A stretch of DNA of 64,000 nucleotides from an uncultured Christensenella sp. (lineage in GTDB: Bacteria > Bacillota > Clostridia > Christensenellales > Borkfalkiaceae). The stretch is from NCBI GenBank assembly GCA_910586245.1, contig CAJUFY010000003.1, forward strand, positions 124,001-188,000, given 5' to 3'. Positions 1 through 9,671 of this stretch are shown piece after piece. Position 1 is the stretch's first letter. Every line of letters starts with the position of its first letter. The notes below the pieces were generated by a model. That model had not been told where the DNA came from. It made no database searches and saw only the letters and a list, made by a program, of their open reading frames with translations. The position numbers were made by a program, and so were the translations under genes.

Positions 1-334
1 TGAACACCTTCGTAATACGCAGTTCGTCCTCTACGAAGATGTAATCGTAGCTCACGTTAAACCGGCGGCGCATGCGAAACAACAGGAACCCGAACAGCCA
101 AAGCAGAGCGATTCCCACAAACCAAACAATCAGTGAAAAGACCACGCCCGCATTCGTTCCCTGTTTTTTCGCTTCCGCGATCACGCTCGAAACGAAGCCG
201 ATGGATAAAAACAACCATATCGCAACGACTGCGAATACTACGATGCTCGCGACCAGAAATATCTGATAATAACGCGCTTCCTTTTTGCTTTTTGCCGAGC
301 CCGCGCTCTCTTCGTAAAACGCACTTTGCGCCAT
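1..334 (-). CDS. Small two-helix membrane protein, 3' end cut by window edge
   Basis: Partial: 111 codons are visible, starting at an ATG that shares one base with the carB stop (TAATG), so it is probably translationally coupled as the last visible gene of the arg/car operon. The protein has a charged N-terminus, a hydrophobic helix at about residues 22-46, a second at about 63-85, a basic RMRRR stop-transfer stretch, then a soluble part beginning NVSYDYIFVEDELRI. This pattern (two helices, then a YxY-x-F-x-x-x-ELRI strand segment) resembles small Clostridia membrane proteins of the DUF6106 type, an assignment from memory. Function is not known. Confidence 0.75.
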   Translation of the reverse strand, partial: MAQSAFYEESAGSAKSKKEARYYQIFLVASIVVFAVVAIWLFLSIGFVSSVIAEAKKQGTNAGVVFSLIVWFVGIALLWLFGFLLFRMRRRFNVSYDYIFVEDELRITKVF

Positions 335-3300
335 TAAAATTCTACCTTGCCTTCATATACTTTATTGACGTTCCCCGCGAGCGTAACCGTACCGTTGGAT
401 TTGTAGCGTACGATCAGATCGCCCCCGCGCACCTTTACGGTGATATCGGTATCCGTATTGCAATATCCGTTGAGTACCGCGGCAACCGCAGCTGCGCCCG
501 CGCCCGTACCGCACGCCAGCGTTTCGCCGTTCCCGCGCTCCCAGACGCGCATTTTCAACGTGCTGCCGTTCACGAGGCGGACAAACTCCACGTTGGTTTT
601 GTTCGGGAAGTAACGGCTGTTTTCGATCTTAGGTCCAAGCGTTTCTACGTCGATATCGTCCACTTTATCGCAGAAAATCACGCAGTGAGGATTCCCGAGA
701 TTCACAAGGGTAACCTGGTATTCTTTTCCGTCGATTTCCATCGACTGATTAACCACGCGTTCGCCTTTCCAGATCGAAGGAATTTTTTCGCCGGCAAGCA
801 CCGCTTCGCCCAAATTGACGCTCGAACTCGTAACGACGCCGCCGAACGGATATACTTTTACCGTTTTAACGCCGCTCAGCGTTTCGATGGTCATGCTTTC
901 TTTGGGCACGATTCCCTTTTCGTAGAGATATTTTCCGACGCAGCGGATCGCGTTGCCCGCCATCAATCCTTCCGTTCCGTCCTGATTATAAATGCGCATT
1001 TTCGCATCGGCTACGTCAGATTTACCAATGAGAACGATTCCGTCCCCGCCGATTCCCGAATGACGGTCTACGAAATTTACAGCGAGCGATTCGGGGCAGG
1101 TAATTCTCCCCTCCATATCTTCGAAATAGATATAGTCGTTTCCGCAAGCCTGCATTTTCGTAAATTCGAGTTCCGTCTTTTTGGTTCTCAGGCGATTGAT
1201 GTCCACGAGCTCGGTATTGTATTCGGTAAATTTGCTCGCGATAATGTCGCACAGCGCGTTTGCCGTATCGAGCGAAGTCAGAACGGTAATGCCAAGAAGA
1301 ATCGCATGGTGATGCAGTTCGATATAGTCGGCAATCGAATCGACGTCCGTCTTGCCCGTATAAATAATATAGTCGATCTTTCCTTCGTCCATCAATTTGC
1401 AAACCTGTTTGGTTGCTTTCAGCCGTTCGACGACGGTTACGTCGATCCCAAGATCGGAAATCACTTTCGCAGTACCCGCCGTGGCGTACAGATTGCAACC
1501 CAGATCCGCAAACTTCTTTGCGATGGAAACGAGTTCGAATTTATCCTGATCGTTTACCGTAAAGTATACGCCGACGGGTTTTTCTCTGGTGGGATGGCAC
1601 ATTTTAAAGCCCGCCGAAACAAGCCCTTTGAACAACGCTTCTTCGATCGTTTTACCGATTCCGAGCACTTCGCCCGTCGATTTCATTTCGGGACCGAGCT
1701 GCGAGTTCACGTCGTTGAGCTTTTCGAAGCTGAACACGGGCACTTTTACCGCCACGTACGGCGAATTAGGATACAAACCTGTACCGAATCCAAGTTTTTT
1801 CAACTTTGCGCCCGCCATAATTTTGGTGGCAAGCTCTACCATCGGCACGCCCGTCACTTTGGAAATATACGGAATGGTGCGCGATGCGCGGGGATTCACT
1901 TCGATGACGTACAGCTGATTCTGATAGATGAGATACTGAATATTGATCAATCCCTTCGTTTTCAGCGAGAGCGCAAGTTTGGTGGAAATATCTACGATAT
2001 TTTTCAACATCGCATCGCTCAGATGATAAGGCGGATATACAGCAATCGAATCGCCCGAATGCACGCCCGCGCGCTCGATGTGTTGCATAATGCCGGGAAT
2101 TAGAACGTCTACCCCGTCGGAAATCGCGTCCACTTCGAGTTCGGAACCCATAAGATACTTATCGCAAAGCACGGGGTTTTCGATGTGCTGCGCAAGAATC
2201 ACGTCCATATAACGCGTAATGTCGTTTTCGGTGAAGGCAATCGTCATGTTCTGCCCGCCGATTACGTAGGAAGGACGAAGCAAAACGGGATAGCCAAGCG
2301 TTTCCGCAGCTTTCACCGCATCCTCTTTCGTCATGACGGTAAGTCCTTTCGGACGCGCGATCCCGAACTGTTCCAAAAGCGCGTCGAAGCGCTCTCTGTC
2401 TTCCGCCATATCGACGCTGTCTGCGCTCGTGCCCAGAATGCGCACGCCTTTCTTCGCCAAATAACCGCAAAGTTTAATTGCGGTTTGTCCGCCGAAAGTA
2501 ATCACGACGCCGTAGGGTTTTTCCACGTCGATTACGTTCTGTACGTCTTCCGGCGTCAAAGATTCGAAATAGAGCCTGTCCGCCGTATCGAAGTCGGTGG
2601 AAACCGTTTCTGGGTTATTGTTGATAATCACGACTTCATAGCCGAGTTCTTTCAGCGTCCATACGCAGTGCACGGAGGAATAATCGAATTCGATGCCCTG
2701 TCCGATCCGGATCGGCCCCGACCCGATGACGATAATCCGCTTCTTTTCACTGGCGTCAACAAAGGGCTTCGCCTCGTCGTGCGATAAATCGTCGTAAGTC
2801 GAATAGAAGTACGGCGTTTGCGCCTTAAATTCCGCCGCACAGGTATCCACCATTTTAAAGCAAGCGCGGCGGCGCGCAGGAAGTTTATCTCCGCTCAACC
2901 GCTCCAAAGCATTATCGGTAAACCCGATTCTCTTTCCCTCTTCGTACGTTCTGCGATCGAGCTTTTGACCGCGAATCGCGTTTTCGTAATTGACGAGGTT
3001 GAGAAGCTTATTCAGGAACCAACGGTCGATTTTCGTAATATCGAAAATTTCGTCTACAGAAATTCCCGCATGCAGCGCAGCGTAAACCGCAAACAGTCTT
3101 TCGTCGGTCATTTTATGGAGTTCTTCAAACAGACGGTCTTTGGACATTTCCGAAAATTTCGGGTGGTTGAGCGTATCGAGGGAAATTTCCGCGCCGCGCA
3201 CCGCCTTCATGATTGCCTGCTCGAAGGAAGAGCCGATCGCCATCACTTCGCCCGTCGCTTTCATCCGCGAACCCAGCTGTCTGCCCGCGTAAAGGAATTT

Positions 3301-4389
3301 ATCGAACGGCCATTTGGGAAGCTTGACGACGACGTAATCGATCGCCGGTTCGAAGCAGGCAAACGTTTTGCCCGTCACTTCGTTCTTGATTTCGTCGAGG
3401 GTGTAACCAAGCGCAATCATCGTGGCGACTTTCGCAATCGGGTACCCCGTCGCTTTACTTGCAAGCGCGGAAGAACGCGATACGCGCGGATTCACTTCGA
3501 TGACGGCGTATTCGAAACTATCGGGATTGAGCGCAAACTGACAGTTGCACCCGCCCTCGATTCCGAGTTCGGTAATAATGTCGAGCGAGGCTGTCCGCAA
3601 CATCTGATATTCTTTATCCGAAAGCGTCACGGCGGGCGCCAAAACGATGGAATCGCCCGTGTGGATTCCCACGGGATCGAAGTTTTCCATCGAGCAAACG
3701 GTGAGCACGTTCCCAGCGCCGTCGCGTAAAACTTCGAATTCGATTTCTTTCCAGCCGCCGATATATTTTTCGATCAGCACCTGCGTAATCGGAGAAAGCA
3801 TCAAGCCGTTGTGCGAAATCAGACGAAGCTCCTCTTCGTCGTGCGCAACGCCGCCGCCCGCGCCTCCGAGCGTAAACGCAGGACGTACGATAACTGGATA
3901 GCCGAGTTCGTTTGCGATCTTCACGCAACCATCTTCGGTATAAGCGACGTCGGAAGGAACAACGGGCTGATTGAGCTTGTTCATGGTTTCTTTGAACAGC
4001 TCTCTGTCCTCCGCGCGGTCGATCGCATCCAGCTTGGTTCCGATAAGTTTCACGCCCCATTCGTCGAGGAAGCCCGATTTGGCAAGTTTGCAACCCATCG
4101 TAAGCCCCGTCTGACCGCCGAGCGACGCAAGCAGAGAATCGGGACGCTCTTTGATGATAATGCGCTTTAAACTGTCCTCCGTCAGCGGTTCGAGATAAAT
4201 TTCGTCCGCAAGCATCTTGTCCGTCATGATCGTTGCAGGGTTGGAATTGCAAAGCACGACGTTCACGCCCGCTTTTTTCAGCACGCGGCACGCCTGTGCG
4301 CCCGCATAGTCGAATTCCGCAGCCTGTCCGATCACGATAGGACCGGAACCGATTACAAGTACTTTTTTAATATCGCTTCTTTTCGGCAT
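334..4389 (-). CDS. carB: Carbamoyl-phosphate synthase large subunit fused to a DapF-like domain lacking the first catalytic Cys
   Basis: 1351 aa; the family norm is about 1070. Residues 1-1070 are complete CarB: two carbamoyl-phosphate synthetase halves (VIGSGPIVIGQAAEFDY near the start, IGSGPIRIGQGIEFDY near 555), each with an ATP-grasp domain and an EVNPR metal motif, then an MGS-like allosteric domain (about 940-1065). It makes carbamoyl phosphate from CarA-derived ammonia, bicarbonate and 2 ATP. Without any stop, residues about 1076-1351 form a full-length DapF (diaminopimelate epimerase) fold: GNDYIYF, NQDGTE, GNAIRC, NLGNPHC, NVEFV, ERGNGET and ACGTGA are all present. The catalytic Cys before GNA is Ala1144 (codon GCG); the second, Cys1293, is kept. 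The domain therefore probably binds a DapF-like ligand but cannot epimerise. The start has AAGGAG inside the end of carA. Confidence 0.95.
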   Translation of the reverse strand: MPKRSDIKKVLVIGSGPIVIGQAAEFDYAGAQACRVLKKAGVNVVLCNSNPATIMTDKMLADEIYLEPLTEDSLKRIIIKERPDSLLASLGGQTGLTMGCKLAKSGFLDEWGVKLIGTKLDAIDRAEDRELFKETMNKLNQPVVPSDVAYTEDGCVKIANELGYPVIVRPAFTLGGAGGGVAHDEEELRLISHNGLMLSPITQVLIEKYIGGWKEIEFEVLRDGAGNVLTVCSMENFDPVGIHTGDSIVLAPAVTLSDKEYQMLRTASLDIITELGIEGGCNCQFALNPDSFEYAVIEVNPRVSRSSALASKATGYPIAKVATMIALGYTLDEIKNEVTGKTFACFEPAIDYVVVKLPKWPFDKFLYAGRQLGSRMKATGEVMAIGSSFEQAIMKAVRGAEISLDTLNHPKFSEMSKDRLFEELHKMTDERLFAVYAALHAGISVDEIFDITKIDRWFLNKLLNLVNYENAIRGQKLDRRTYEEGKRIGFTDNALERLSGDKLPARRRACFKMVDTCAAEFKAQTPYFYSTYDDLSHDEAKPFVDASEKKRIIVIGSGPIRIGQGIEFDYSSVHCVWTLKELGYEVVIINNNPETVSTDFDTADRLYFESLTPEDVQNVIDVEKPYGVVITFGGQTAIKLCGYLAKKGVRILGTSADSVDMAEDRERFDALLEQFGIARPKGLTVMTKEDAVKAAETLGYPVLLRPSYVIGGQNMTIAFTENDITRYMDVILAQHIENPVLCDKYLMGSELEVDAISDGVDVLIPGIMQHIERAGVHSGDSIAVYPPYHLSDAMLKNIVDISTKLALSLKTKGLINIQYLIYQNQLYVIEVNPRASRTIPYISKVTGVPMVELATKIMAGAKLKKLGFGTGLYPNSPYVAVKVPVFSFEKLNDVNSQLGPEMKSTGEVLGIGKTIEEALFKGLVSAGFKMCHPTREKPVGVYFTVNDQDKFELVSIAKKFADLGCNLYATAGTAKVISDLGIDVTVVERLKATKQVCKLMDEGKIDYIIYTGKTDVDSIADYIELHHHAILLGITVLTSLDTANALCDIIASKFTEYNTELVDINRLRTKKTELEFTKMQACGNDYIYFEDMEGRITCPESLAVNFVDRHSGIGGDGIVLIGKSDVADAKMRIYNQDGTEGLMAGNAIRCVGKYLYEKGIVPKESMTIETLSGVKTVKVYPFGGVVTSSSVNLGEAVLAGEKIPSIWKGERVVNQSMEIDGKEYQVTLVNLGNPHCVIFCDKVDDIDVETLGPKIENSRYFPNKTNVEFVRLVNGSTLKMRVWERGNGETLACGTGAGAAAVAAVLNGYCNTDTDITVKVRGGDLIVRYKSNGTVTLAGNVNKVYEGKVEF

Positions 4390-4390
4390 A

Positions 4391-5452
4391 TTATTTCTCC
4401 TTCTTCATGCGCGCAATAAATTCGTCGAATAAGTAGTTCGCGTCGTGCGGTCCGCCGCACGCTTCGGGGTGAAACTGAACGGTAAATGCATTCGCTTCTG
4501 GATAGTCGACCCCTTCACAAGTTCCGTCATTTACGTTTATAAAGCTTACCATCCCGCCCGGCAACCCTTCGCTCACCACTTCGTAACCGTGATTCTGCGA
4601 AGAAATAAACACCCTTCCCGTAGACACCTGTTTAACGGGTTGGTTTGCTCCGCGGTGCCCGTACTTCATCTTCCGCGTTTTGCCCCCCATCGCAAGCGCA
4701 AGCAACTGGTGACCGAGACAAATGCCGAACAGCGGCTTTTTCCCGATCAATTTTTTAATATTCGCAATAATTTCGGTATTTTCCGCGGGATCGCCTGGAC
4801 CGTTGGCTAGCATCACGCCGTCGGGATTGAGTTTTAAAACTTCTTCCGCAGGATAGAATGCGGGTACGACCGTTACGCGGCAGCCGCGCTTTAAAAGTTC
4901 CCGTTCGATATTCCCCTTCGCGCCGAAATCGTACAGCACGACGTGCGGGTAACCGCGATCGCCGATTACGCTGATTTCGTCGGTCGTGACCGTACGCACA
5001 GCGTCGCGGATTTTATATGCTTTCAACGCCGAAAGGTCTTTGAGCGGCGAGAAGGTGAACGCCGCGTTCATCACGCCGGTTTCCCGAACGATACGGGTCA
5101 ATTCGCGCGTATCGATTCCGTAAACGGCGGGAATATCCTGCTCTTTCAAAAAGGATTCCAACGTATCGGTGCAACGGAAGTTCGAGGGCGTGTCGCATTT
5201 TTCCCGCACGACGTAAGCGGTAATCCAGCTTCGCTTGCTCTCGTAATCTTCTGAAATAATGCCGTAATTCCCGATCAGCGGAAAGGTCTGCGTCACGATC
5301 TGCCCGTAATAACTGGGATCGGTAAGCGTTTCGATATAACCCGTCATGCCCGTGGTAAACACGAGTTCGCCGATCACTTCCCGTTCCGCGCCGAAAGAAT
5401 AACCCTCGAACACTTTGCCGTTTTGCAACGTCAGGTAAACTTTTTTCTCCAT
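4391..5452 (-). CDS. carA: Carbamoyl-phosphate synthase small (glutaminase) subunit
   Basis: 353 aa, normal for CarA. N-terminal CPSase small-chain domain (residues 1-150, TGMTGYIETLTDPSY) followed by a class I glutamine amidotransferase domain with the nucleophile in GICLGHQL and the His/Glu pair in QFHPEA. It hydrolyses glutamine and passes ammonia to CarB, encoded one base downstream (TAATATG junction). The 17-nt gap from argF and location after argGCJBDF show that this enzyme serves arginine synthesis, though carbamoyl phosphate also feeds pyrimidines. Confidence 0.97.
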   Translation of the reverse strand: MEKKVYLTLQNGKVFEGYSFGAEREVIGELVFTTGMTGYIETLTDPSYYGQIVTQTFPLIGNYGIISEDYESKRSWITAYVVREKCDTPSNFRCTDTLESFLKEQDIPAVYGIDTRELTRIVRETGVMNAAFTFSPLKDLSALKAYKIRDAVRTVTTDEISVIGDRGYPHVVLYDFGAKGNIERELLKRGCRVTVVPAFYPAEEVLKLNPDGVMLANGPGDPAENTEIIANIKKLIGKKPLFGICLGHQLLALAMGGKTRKMKYGHRGANQPVKQVSTGRVFISSQNHGYEVVSEGLPGGMVSFINVNDGTCEGVDYPEANAFTVQFHPEACGGPHDANYLFDEFIARMKKEK

Positions 5453-5469
5453 TCGTAACCCTCTATGTT

Positions 5470-6372
5470 TTATTTTAATAATTTACAAAGTACTGCTTTT
5501 TGTGCGTGCAATCTGTTTTCCGCTTCGTCGAAAATCTCGTCCGCATGCGCCTCGAACACTTCCGCCGTAATTTCTTCGCCGCGGTGTGCGGGCAGACAGT
5601 GCTGCACCATCGCGTCCTTTTTTGCGGCTTTCATGACCGTTTCATTGATCTGGAATCCCTTGAACGCCAGTTCGCGTTTCGCTTTCTCTTCTTCCTGCCC
5701 CATGGACGCCCAAACGTCCGTTAACACGACGTCGGCGTCTTTCGCCGCCTCCGCGGCGTCTTCGGTCATATAAAATTCCCCTTCCTTCTTCGCCCAGGCA
5801 ACCAGTTCGGAATCCGGCTCGTAGCCTTTGGGGCAAGCGATCGAAAAACGCATTCCCGTTTTGATCGCGCCCACCATCAGAGAATTCGCCATATTGTTTC
5901 CGTCGCCGATAAAGCACATCTTCAACCCTTTAAACGAGCCTTTCCGTTCGCGGATCGTCATGAGGTCCGCCAAAACCTGACAGGGATGACAGTAGTCCGT
6001 CAATCCGTTGATAACGGGAATCGACCCGTATTTCGCAAGATCTTCGACTTCTTGCTGCGCAAACGTTCTGATCATAATTCCGTCAAGATAACGGGAAAGA
6101 ACGCGCGCGGTATCTTCTACGGGTTCTCCGCGGCCGATCTGCAAATCGCGGTTGCTCAAAAAGAGCGCGTAACCGCCCAACTCGTACATTCCCGTTTCAA
6201 ACGAAACGCGGGTGCGCGTGGAAGATTTCTGAAAAATCATGCCCAGTTTTTTGCCCTTTAAATAGTCGCCGAACGTTCCTTTCTGGCGCTCGTATTTGAG
6301 CTGATCGGCAAGATTGAGCACGGAAAGAATTTCTTCCCTCGTCAAATCCATCAGTTTGAGTAAATGCTTCAT
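5470..6372 (-). CDS. argF: Ornithine carbamoyltransferase
   Basis: 300 aa. Transfers carbamoyl phosphate to ornithine to make citrulline. Carbamoyl-phosphate loop SSTRTRVSFE, ornithine/carbamoyl loop HCLPAHRGEE and the GDGNNMANSL segment are intact. The open frame continues upstream, but the start chosen is the ATG that overlaps the argD stop as ATGA and is preceded by GAGGTG; it begins MKHLLKLMDLT, the usual OTCase N-terminus. Its substrates come from argD upstream and carAB downstream in the same operon. Confidence 0.97.
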   Translation of the reverse strand: MKHLLKLMDLTREEILSVLNLADQLKYERQKGTFGDYLKGKKLGMIFQKSSTRTRVSFETGMYELGGYALFLSNRDLQIGRGEPVEDTARVLSRYLDGIMIRTFAQQEVEDLAKYGSIPVINGLTDYCHPCQVLADLMTIRERKGSFKGLKMCFIGDGNNMANSLMVGAIKTGMRFSIACPKGYEPDSELVAWAKKEGEFYMTEDAAEAAKDADVVLTDVWASMGQEEEKAKRELAFKGFQINETVMKAAKKDAMVQHCLPAHRGEEITAEVFEAHADEIFDEAENRLHAQKAVLCKLLK

Positions 6373-7532
6373 TTTAACACCTCTTTCAAAACGGAGAGTC
6401 CCTCGTCCATTTCGCATTTCGTTATCGTAAGCGGCGGTACGATTCTGACCCTGTCGTGCGCCGTGAGTACCAGCAAGCCTTTTGCAAGACATTCCGCAAC
6501 CACTTCTTTGGCGGGTTTTGCGGTTTCGAGACCGATCATCATTCCAAGCCCCGTCACAGATCTAACGCCGTCCGTCAGCCGCAATTTTGTTCTGAGATAT
6601 TCGCTCTTGCCCTGCACTTCGAGTAAAAATTCATTCGTCAAACGGGAAATCACGTTGATTGCCGCCGCGCAGCAAACGGGATTTCCGCCGAACGTAGAGC
6701 CGTGATCTCCCGCAGAGAACGCATGTTCCGTCTTACCGAAGAACAGACAAGCGCCGAGCGGCAACCCGCCCGCAAGCCCTTTCGCAGTCGTAAGGATATC
6801 GGGCTGAATTCCGTAATGCTCGTAAGCGTAAAGTTTCCCCGTTCTTCCGTTGCCCGTTTGCACTTCGTCGACGATGAGCAAAATATCCCGCTCCTTGCAA
6901 AAAGCTTCGAGCAAACGCACGAATTCGGGATGCAACACCGTTACGCCGCTTTCCCCCTGCACGGGTTCGATCACGACCGCGCAGGCTGTTTCGTCCGCCG
7001 TCTTCCGAATCGCAGACATATTTGATTCCGCCGACTGCACGCCGCCGACAAACGGATCGAAGTAACGGTGAAACGCGTCCTGCCCCGTTGCCGTGAGCGT
7101 AAACAGCGTTCTGCCGTGAAAACTGTTCTTCAGCGTAACGATCTTATTTCTACCCGAGCCGTATTTCAGATACGAATATTTGCGCGCCGCTTTAAACGCG
7201 CACTCGTTGGCTTCCGCGCCAGAGTTTGCAAAAAACACGCGTTTAGCGCCCGTGCGGGCACAGAGAAGCTCCATTAACCGCGCCTGCGGTTCGCTGTAAT
7301 ACAGATTGCTCACGTGCTGAATACGGTCGAGTTGGGCGGTCACAGCGACCTTCCACTCCGCGTCGCACGCGCCGAAAACGTTTACGGCGATACCTGCGCC
7401 GAAATCGACGTATTCCTTCCCTTCGGTATCGACGAGCGTTGCGTTACAACCGCCCGCAATTGCGACGGGAAAACGCGAAAAAGTTTCCGCGCCGTACGTT
7501 TCGTCGAGTCGTTTGATTTGCTGAAAATTCAT
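6369..7532 (-). CDS. argD: Acetylornithine aminotransferase
   Basis: 387 aa class III PLP aminotransferase. NSGAEANE binds the cofactor phosphate, IVDEVQTGNGRTG carries the pyridine-binding Asp, and the Schiff-base Lys lies in TTAKGLAGG. It converts N-acetylglutamate semialdehyde to N-acetylornithine, fitting its place between argB and argF. The last four bases overlap the argF start (ATGA). Confidence 0.96.
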   Translation of the reverse strand: MNFQQIKRLDETYGAETFSRFPVAIAGGCNATLVDTEGKEYVDFGAGIAVNVFGACDAEWKVAVTAQLDRIQHVSNLYYSEPQARLMELLCARTGAKRVFFANSGAEANECAFKAARKYSYLKYGSGRNKIVTLKNSFHGRTLFTLTATGQDAFHRYFDPFVGGVQSAESNMSAIRKTADETACAVVIEPVQGESGVTVLHPEFVRLLEAFCKERDILLIVDEVQTGNGRTGKLYAYEHYGIQPDILTTAKGLAGGLPLGACLFFGKTEHAFSAGDHGSTFGGNPVCCAAAINVISRLTNEFLLEVQGKSEYLRTKLRLTDGVRSVTGLGMMIGLETAKPAKEVVAECLAKGLLVLTAHDRVRIVPPLTITKCEMDEGLSVLKEVLK

Positions 7533-7576
7533 AACGTTAAGTCCTTTGATTACCGCGAAAAAGGTGACCCGAAAAT

Positions 7577-8434
7577 TCAGTCACCTTTTACAAACATTGT
7601 TCCTAAGCCCTCGTCCGAGAGCAATTCCAATAAAATAGAATGTTTTACCCTGCCGTCGTTAATGAAAACGCGGCTGACGCCGTTGCGGATCGCGTCTTTG
7701 CAACATTGCACTTTCGGGATCATCCCGCCCGAAATAACGCCTTCGTTGATGAGGGAAGGAATATCGGAAACGTAAACCTTTTTGATCAGGCTATCTTCCT
7801 GTTCCTTATCCCGCAAAAGTCCGCGGATATCCGTCATTAAAATCAAGCTTTCCGCTTGCAACGCGCCTGCAATCGCCGAAGCGGCGGTGTCCGCGTTTAC
7901 GTTATAGATATTGCCCTCGGCATCGTAACCTACGGTAGAAATCACGGGAAGATATCCGCAATTCAACGCGTCGTCGATTACGCCAGTATTGACCGCAACG
8001 ATCTTCCCCACAAAGCCGAGGTCGTCGCTCTCTTTTTCGCAAAGCAACAAATTTCCGTCGATCCCGCAGAGCCCGATCGCCTTTGCGCCCATCGAACCGA
8101 GCATATGCACGAGTTCCTTATTCACTTTGCCGGCAAGCACCATACGAACGACTTCCGCCGTTTCCCGATCGGTATAACGAAGCCCGTTTACGAAACGGGA
8201 CTGGATTCCCATACGTTTGAGCGTCTGCGAAATTTCAGGCCCGCCGCCGTGAACGAGTACGACTTTGATGCCAACGAAACGCAAAAGCGTTAAGTCGCGC
8301 ATAACGGAAAGTTTTAATTCCTCGCCGAGCATCGCGTTCCCGCCGTACTTGATTACCAGAACTTTATTCTGATATTTTTCGATGTAGGGCATCGCTTCCA
8401 ACAGAAACTCCGCCTGCTGCTCTTTTCCTATCAC
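7577..8434 (-). CDS. argB: Acetylglutamate kinase
   Basis: 285 aa amino-acid-kinase fold: KYGGNAM near the N-terminus, VHGGGPEI substrate loop, and MTDIRGLL near residue 205. Phosphorylates N-acetylglutamate, usually the feedback-controlled step when ArgJ recycles acetyl groups. Start: the frame runs 56 codons further upstream into argJ, but the supported start is a GTG at 8434 that overlaps the argJ TGA (GTGA), with GGAG nine bases upstream. Starting there gives the usual family length. Confidence 0.93.
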   Translation of the reverse strand: MIGKEQQAEFLLEAMPYIEKYQNKVLVIKYGGNAMLGEELKLSVMRDLTLLRFVGIKVVLVHGGGPEISQTLKRMGIQSRFVNGLRYTDRETAEVVRMVLAGKVNKELVHMLGSMGAKAIGLCGIDGNLLLCEKESDDLGFVGKIVAVNTGVIDDALNCGYLPVISTVGYDAEGNIYNVNADTAASAIAGALQAESLILMTDIRGLLRDKEQEDSLIKKVYVSDIPSLINEGVISGGMIPKVQCCKDAIRNGVSRVFINDGRVKHSILLELLSDEGLGTMFVKGD

Positions 8435-9645
8435 GTTCTGTAATCTCCGTTGATTTTTACGTAGTCGTACGTAAGATCGCAACCCCATGCGGTTGCCTTG
8501 CACTTTCCGTCGTTCAATTCGACGTCGATATATACGGTGTCTTCCGAAAGCACCCGTTTTGCAAGTTCTTCCGAAAAATCGATTCCTCTGCCGTTTTTGC
8601 ACACGGGCAGCTCGCCCGCATCCGAACGGAACGCAACGTCGATTTTATCCACGTCGAGCGCCGCGCCCGAATAGCCGAGCGCGCACAGCACTCTGCCCCA
8701 GTTCGCGTCGCAACCGAACATCGCCGCTTTCAACAAGTTGGAATCAATGACCGATTTCGCCGCAAGCCGCGCGTTCTTTATACTGCTTGCACCCGTCACG
8801 CGGCATTCGATCAATTTGGTCGCGCCTTCCCCGTCCCGCGCCAATGCGCGGCACATTGCAACCGTTACCGCATGCAACGCCTTGCAAAAGGTTTTATACG
8901 CGGCGTTCGGCGCAACGATTTCGCAATTGCCCGCCAAACCCGAAGCCATAATGCACATCGTGTCGTTGGTGGAAGTATCCCTGTCCACGCTGAGCATATT
9001 GAGCGAATCTTTCACGTCGGCGGAAATCGCCTTCTGCAACATCTGCGGAGAGATCGAAGCGTCCGTCGTAATAAACATGAGCATGGTCGCCATATTCGGA
9101 CAGATCATTCCCACGCCTTTACAAATTGCGCCGATTCTGCATTCTTTTCCGTCGAGCATAAACGTATAAGCGATTTCTTTTTTCACGGTATCCGTCGTCA
9201 TAATCGCTTCCGCCGCCGCCGAGCTGTTCTGCCCGAGCCCCTTCGTAAGCGCTTCCATACCGTTCGCAATCGGATCGATCGAAAGCTTTTGCCCGATCAC
9301 GCCCGTACTGGCTACGACCACGTCTTCAGCGGGAACGCCCGAATGCGTTTCCACCAACGCGCACATCGCTTCGGCAATTTCAACGCCGTTGTCGTTGCAA
9401 GTGTTGGCGTTGCCGCTGTTCACGACGACCGCCTGCGCGTAACCGTCCGCCACGTGCTTTTGCGTGACGAGGATCGGCGCGCCCTTCACAAGATTCGTCG
9501 TATAGACGCAAGCGCACGCGCAACGGGTATCCGCTACGATGAGCGCAAGATCTTTCTTAATTTTATTTTTGCGGATTCCGCAGTGAACGCCGTTCGCGCG
9601 AAAACCCGCAGGCGCGCATACGCCGCCCTCTATTTGCTTTATCAT
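8431..9645 (-). CDS. argJ: Bifunctional glutamate N-acetyltransferase / ornithine acetyltransferase
   Basis: 404 aa, full length. ArgJ precursors self-cleave at the Thr of an ATML motif; here MATMLMFITTDA (about residue 190) is intact, predicting alpha and beta subunits. It moves acetyl from N-acetylornithine to glutamate, recycling the acetyl group, so no separate argE is required. No argA was found in the window. Downstream argB overlaps by four bases. Confidence 0.97.
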   Translation of the reverse strand: MIKQIEGGVCAPAGFRANGVHCGIRKNKIKKDLALIVADTRCACACVYTTNLVKGAPILVTQKHVADGYAQAVVVNSGNANTCNDNGVEIAEAMCALVETHSGVPAEDVVVASTGVIGQKLSIDPIANGMEALTKGLGQNSSAAAEAIMTTDTVKKEIAYTFMLDGKECRIGAICKGVGMICPNMATMLMFITTDASISPQMLQKAISADVKDSLNMLSVDRDTSTNDTMCIMASGLAGNCEIVAPNAAYKTFCKALHAVTVAMCRALARDGEGATKLIECRVTGASSIKNARLAAKSVIDSNLLKAAMFGCDANWGRVLCALGYSGAALDVDKIDVAFRSDAGELPVCKNGRGIDFSEELAKRVLSEDTVYIDVELNDGKCKATAWGCDLTYDYVKINGDYRT

Positions 9646-9671
9646 GATACTTGTTTATCCTTACGATTATA

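Noticed and set aside
1066..1165. CarB-DapF fusion as a frameshift artefact joining two genes
   Set aside because: Both domains are in the same frame with a plausible linker, no internal ribosome site or stop appears, and the next gene is coupled to the end of the DapF part.
133..2103. 656-codon plus-strand frame
   Set aside because: Antisense to carB-dapF, Arg/Phe/His-rich composition, no motif or ribosome site; a shadow of the GC-rich codon pattern.
2818..3729. 303-codon plus-strand frame and several similar frames opposite arg, dap and pyr genes
   Set aside because: All lie inside strongly recognised enzymes on the other strand and have shadow composition.
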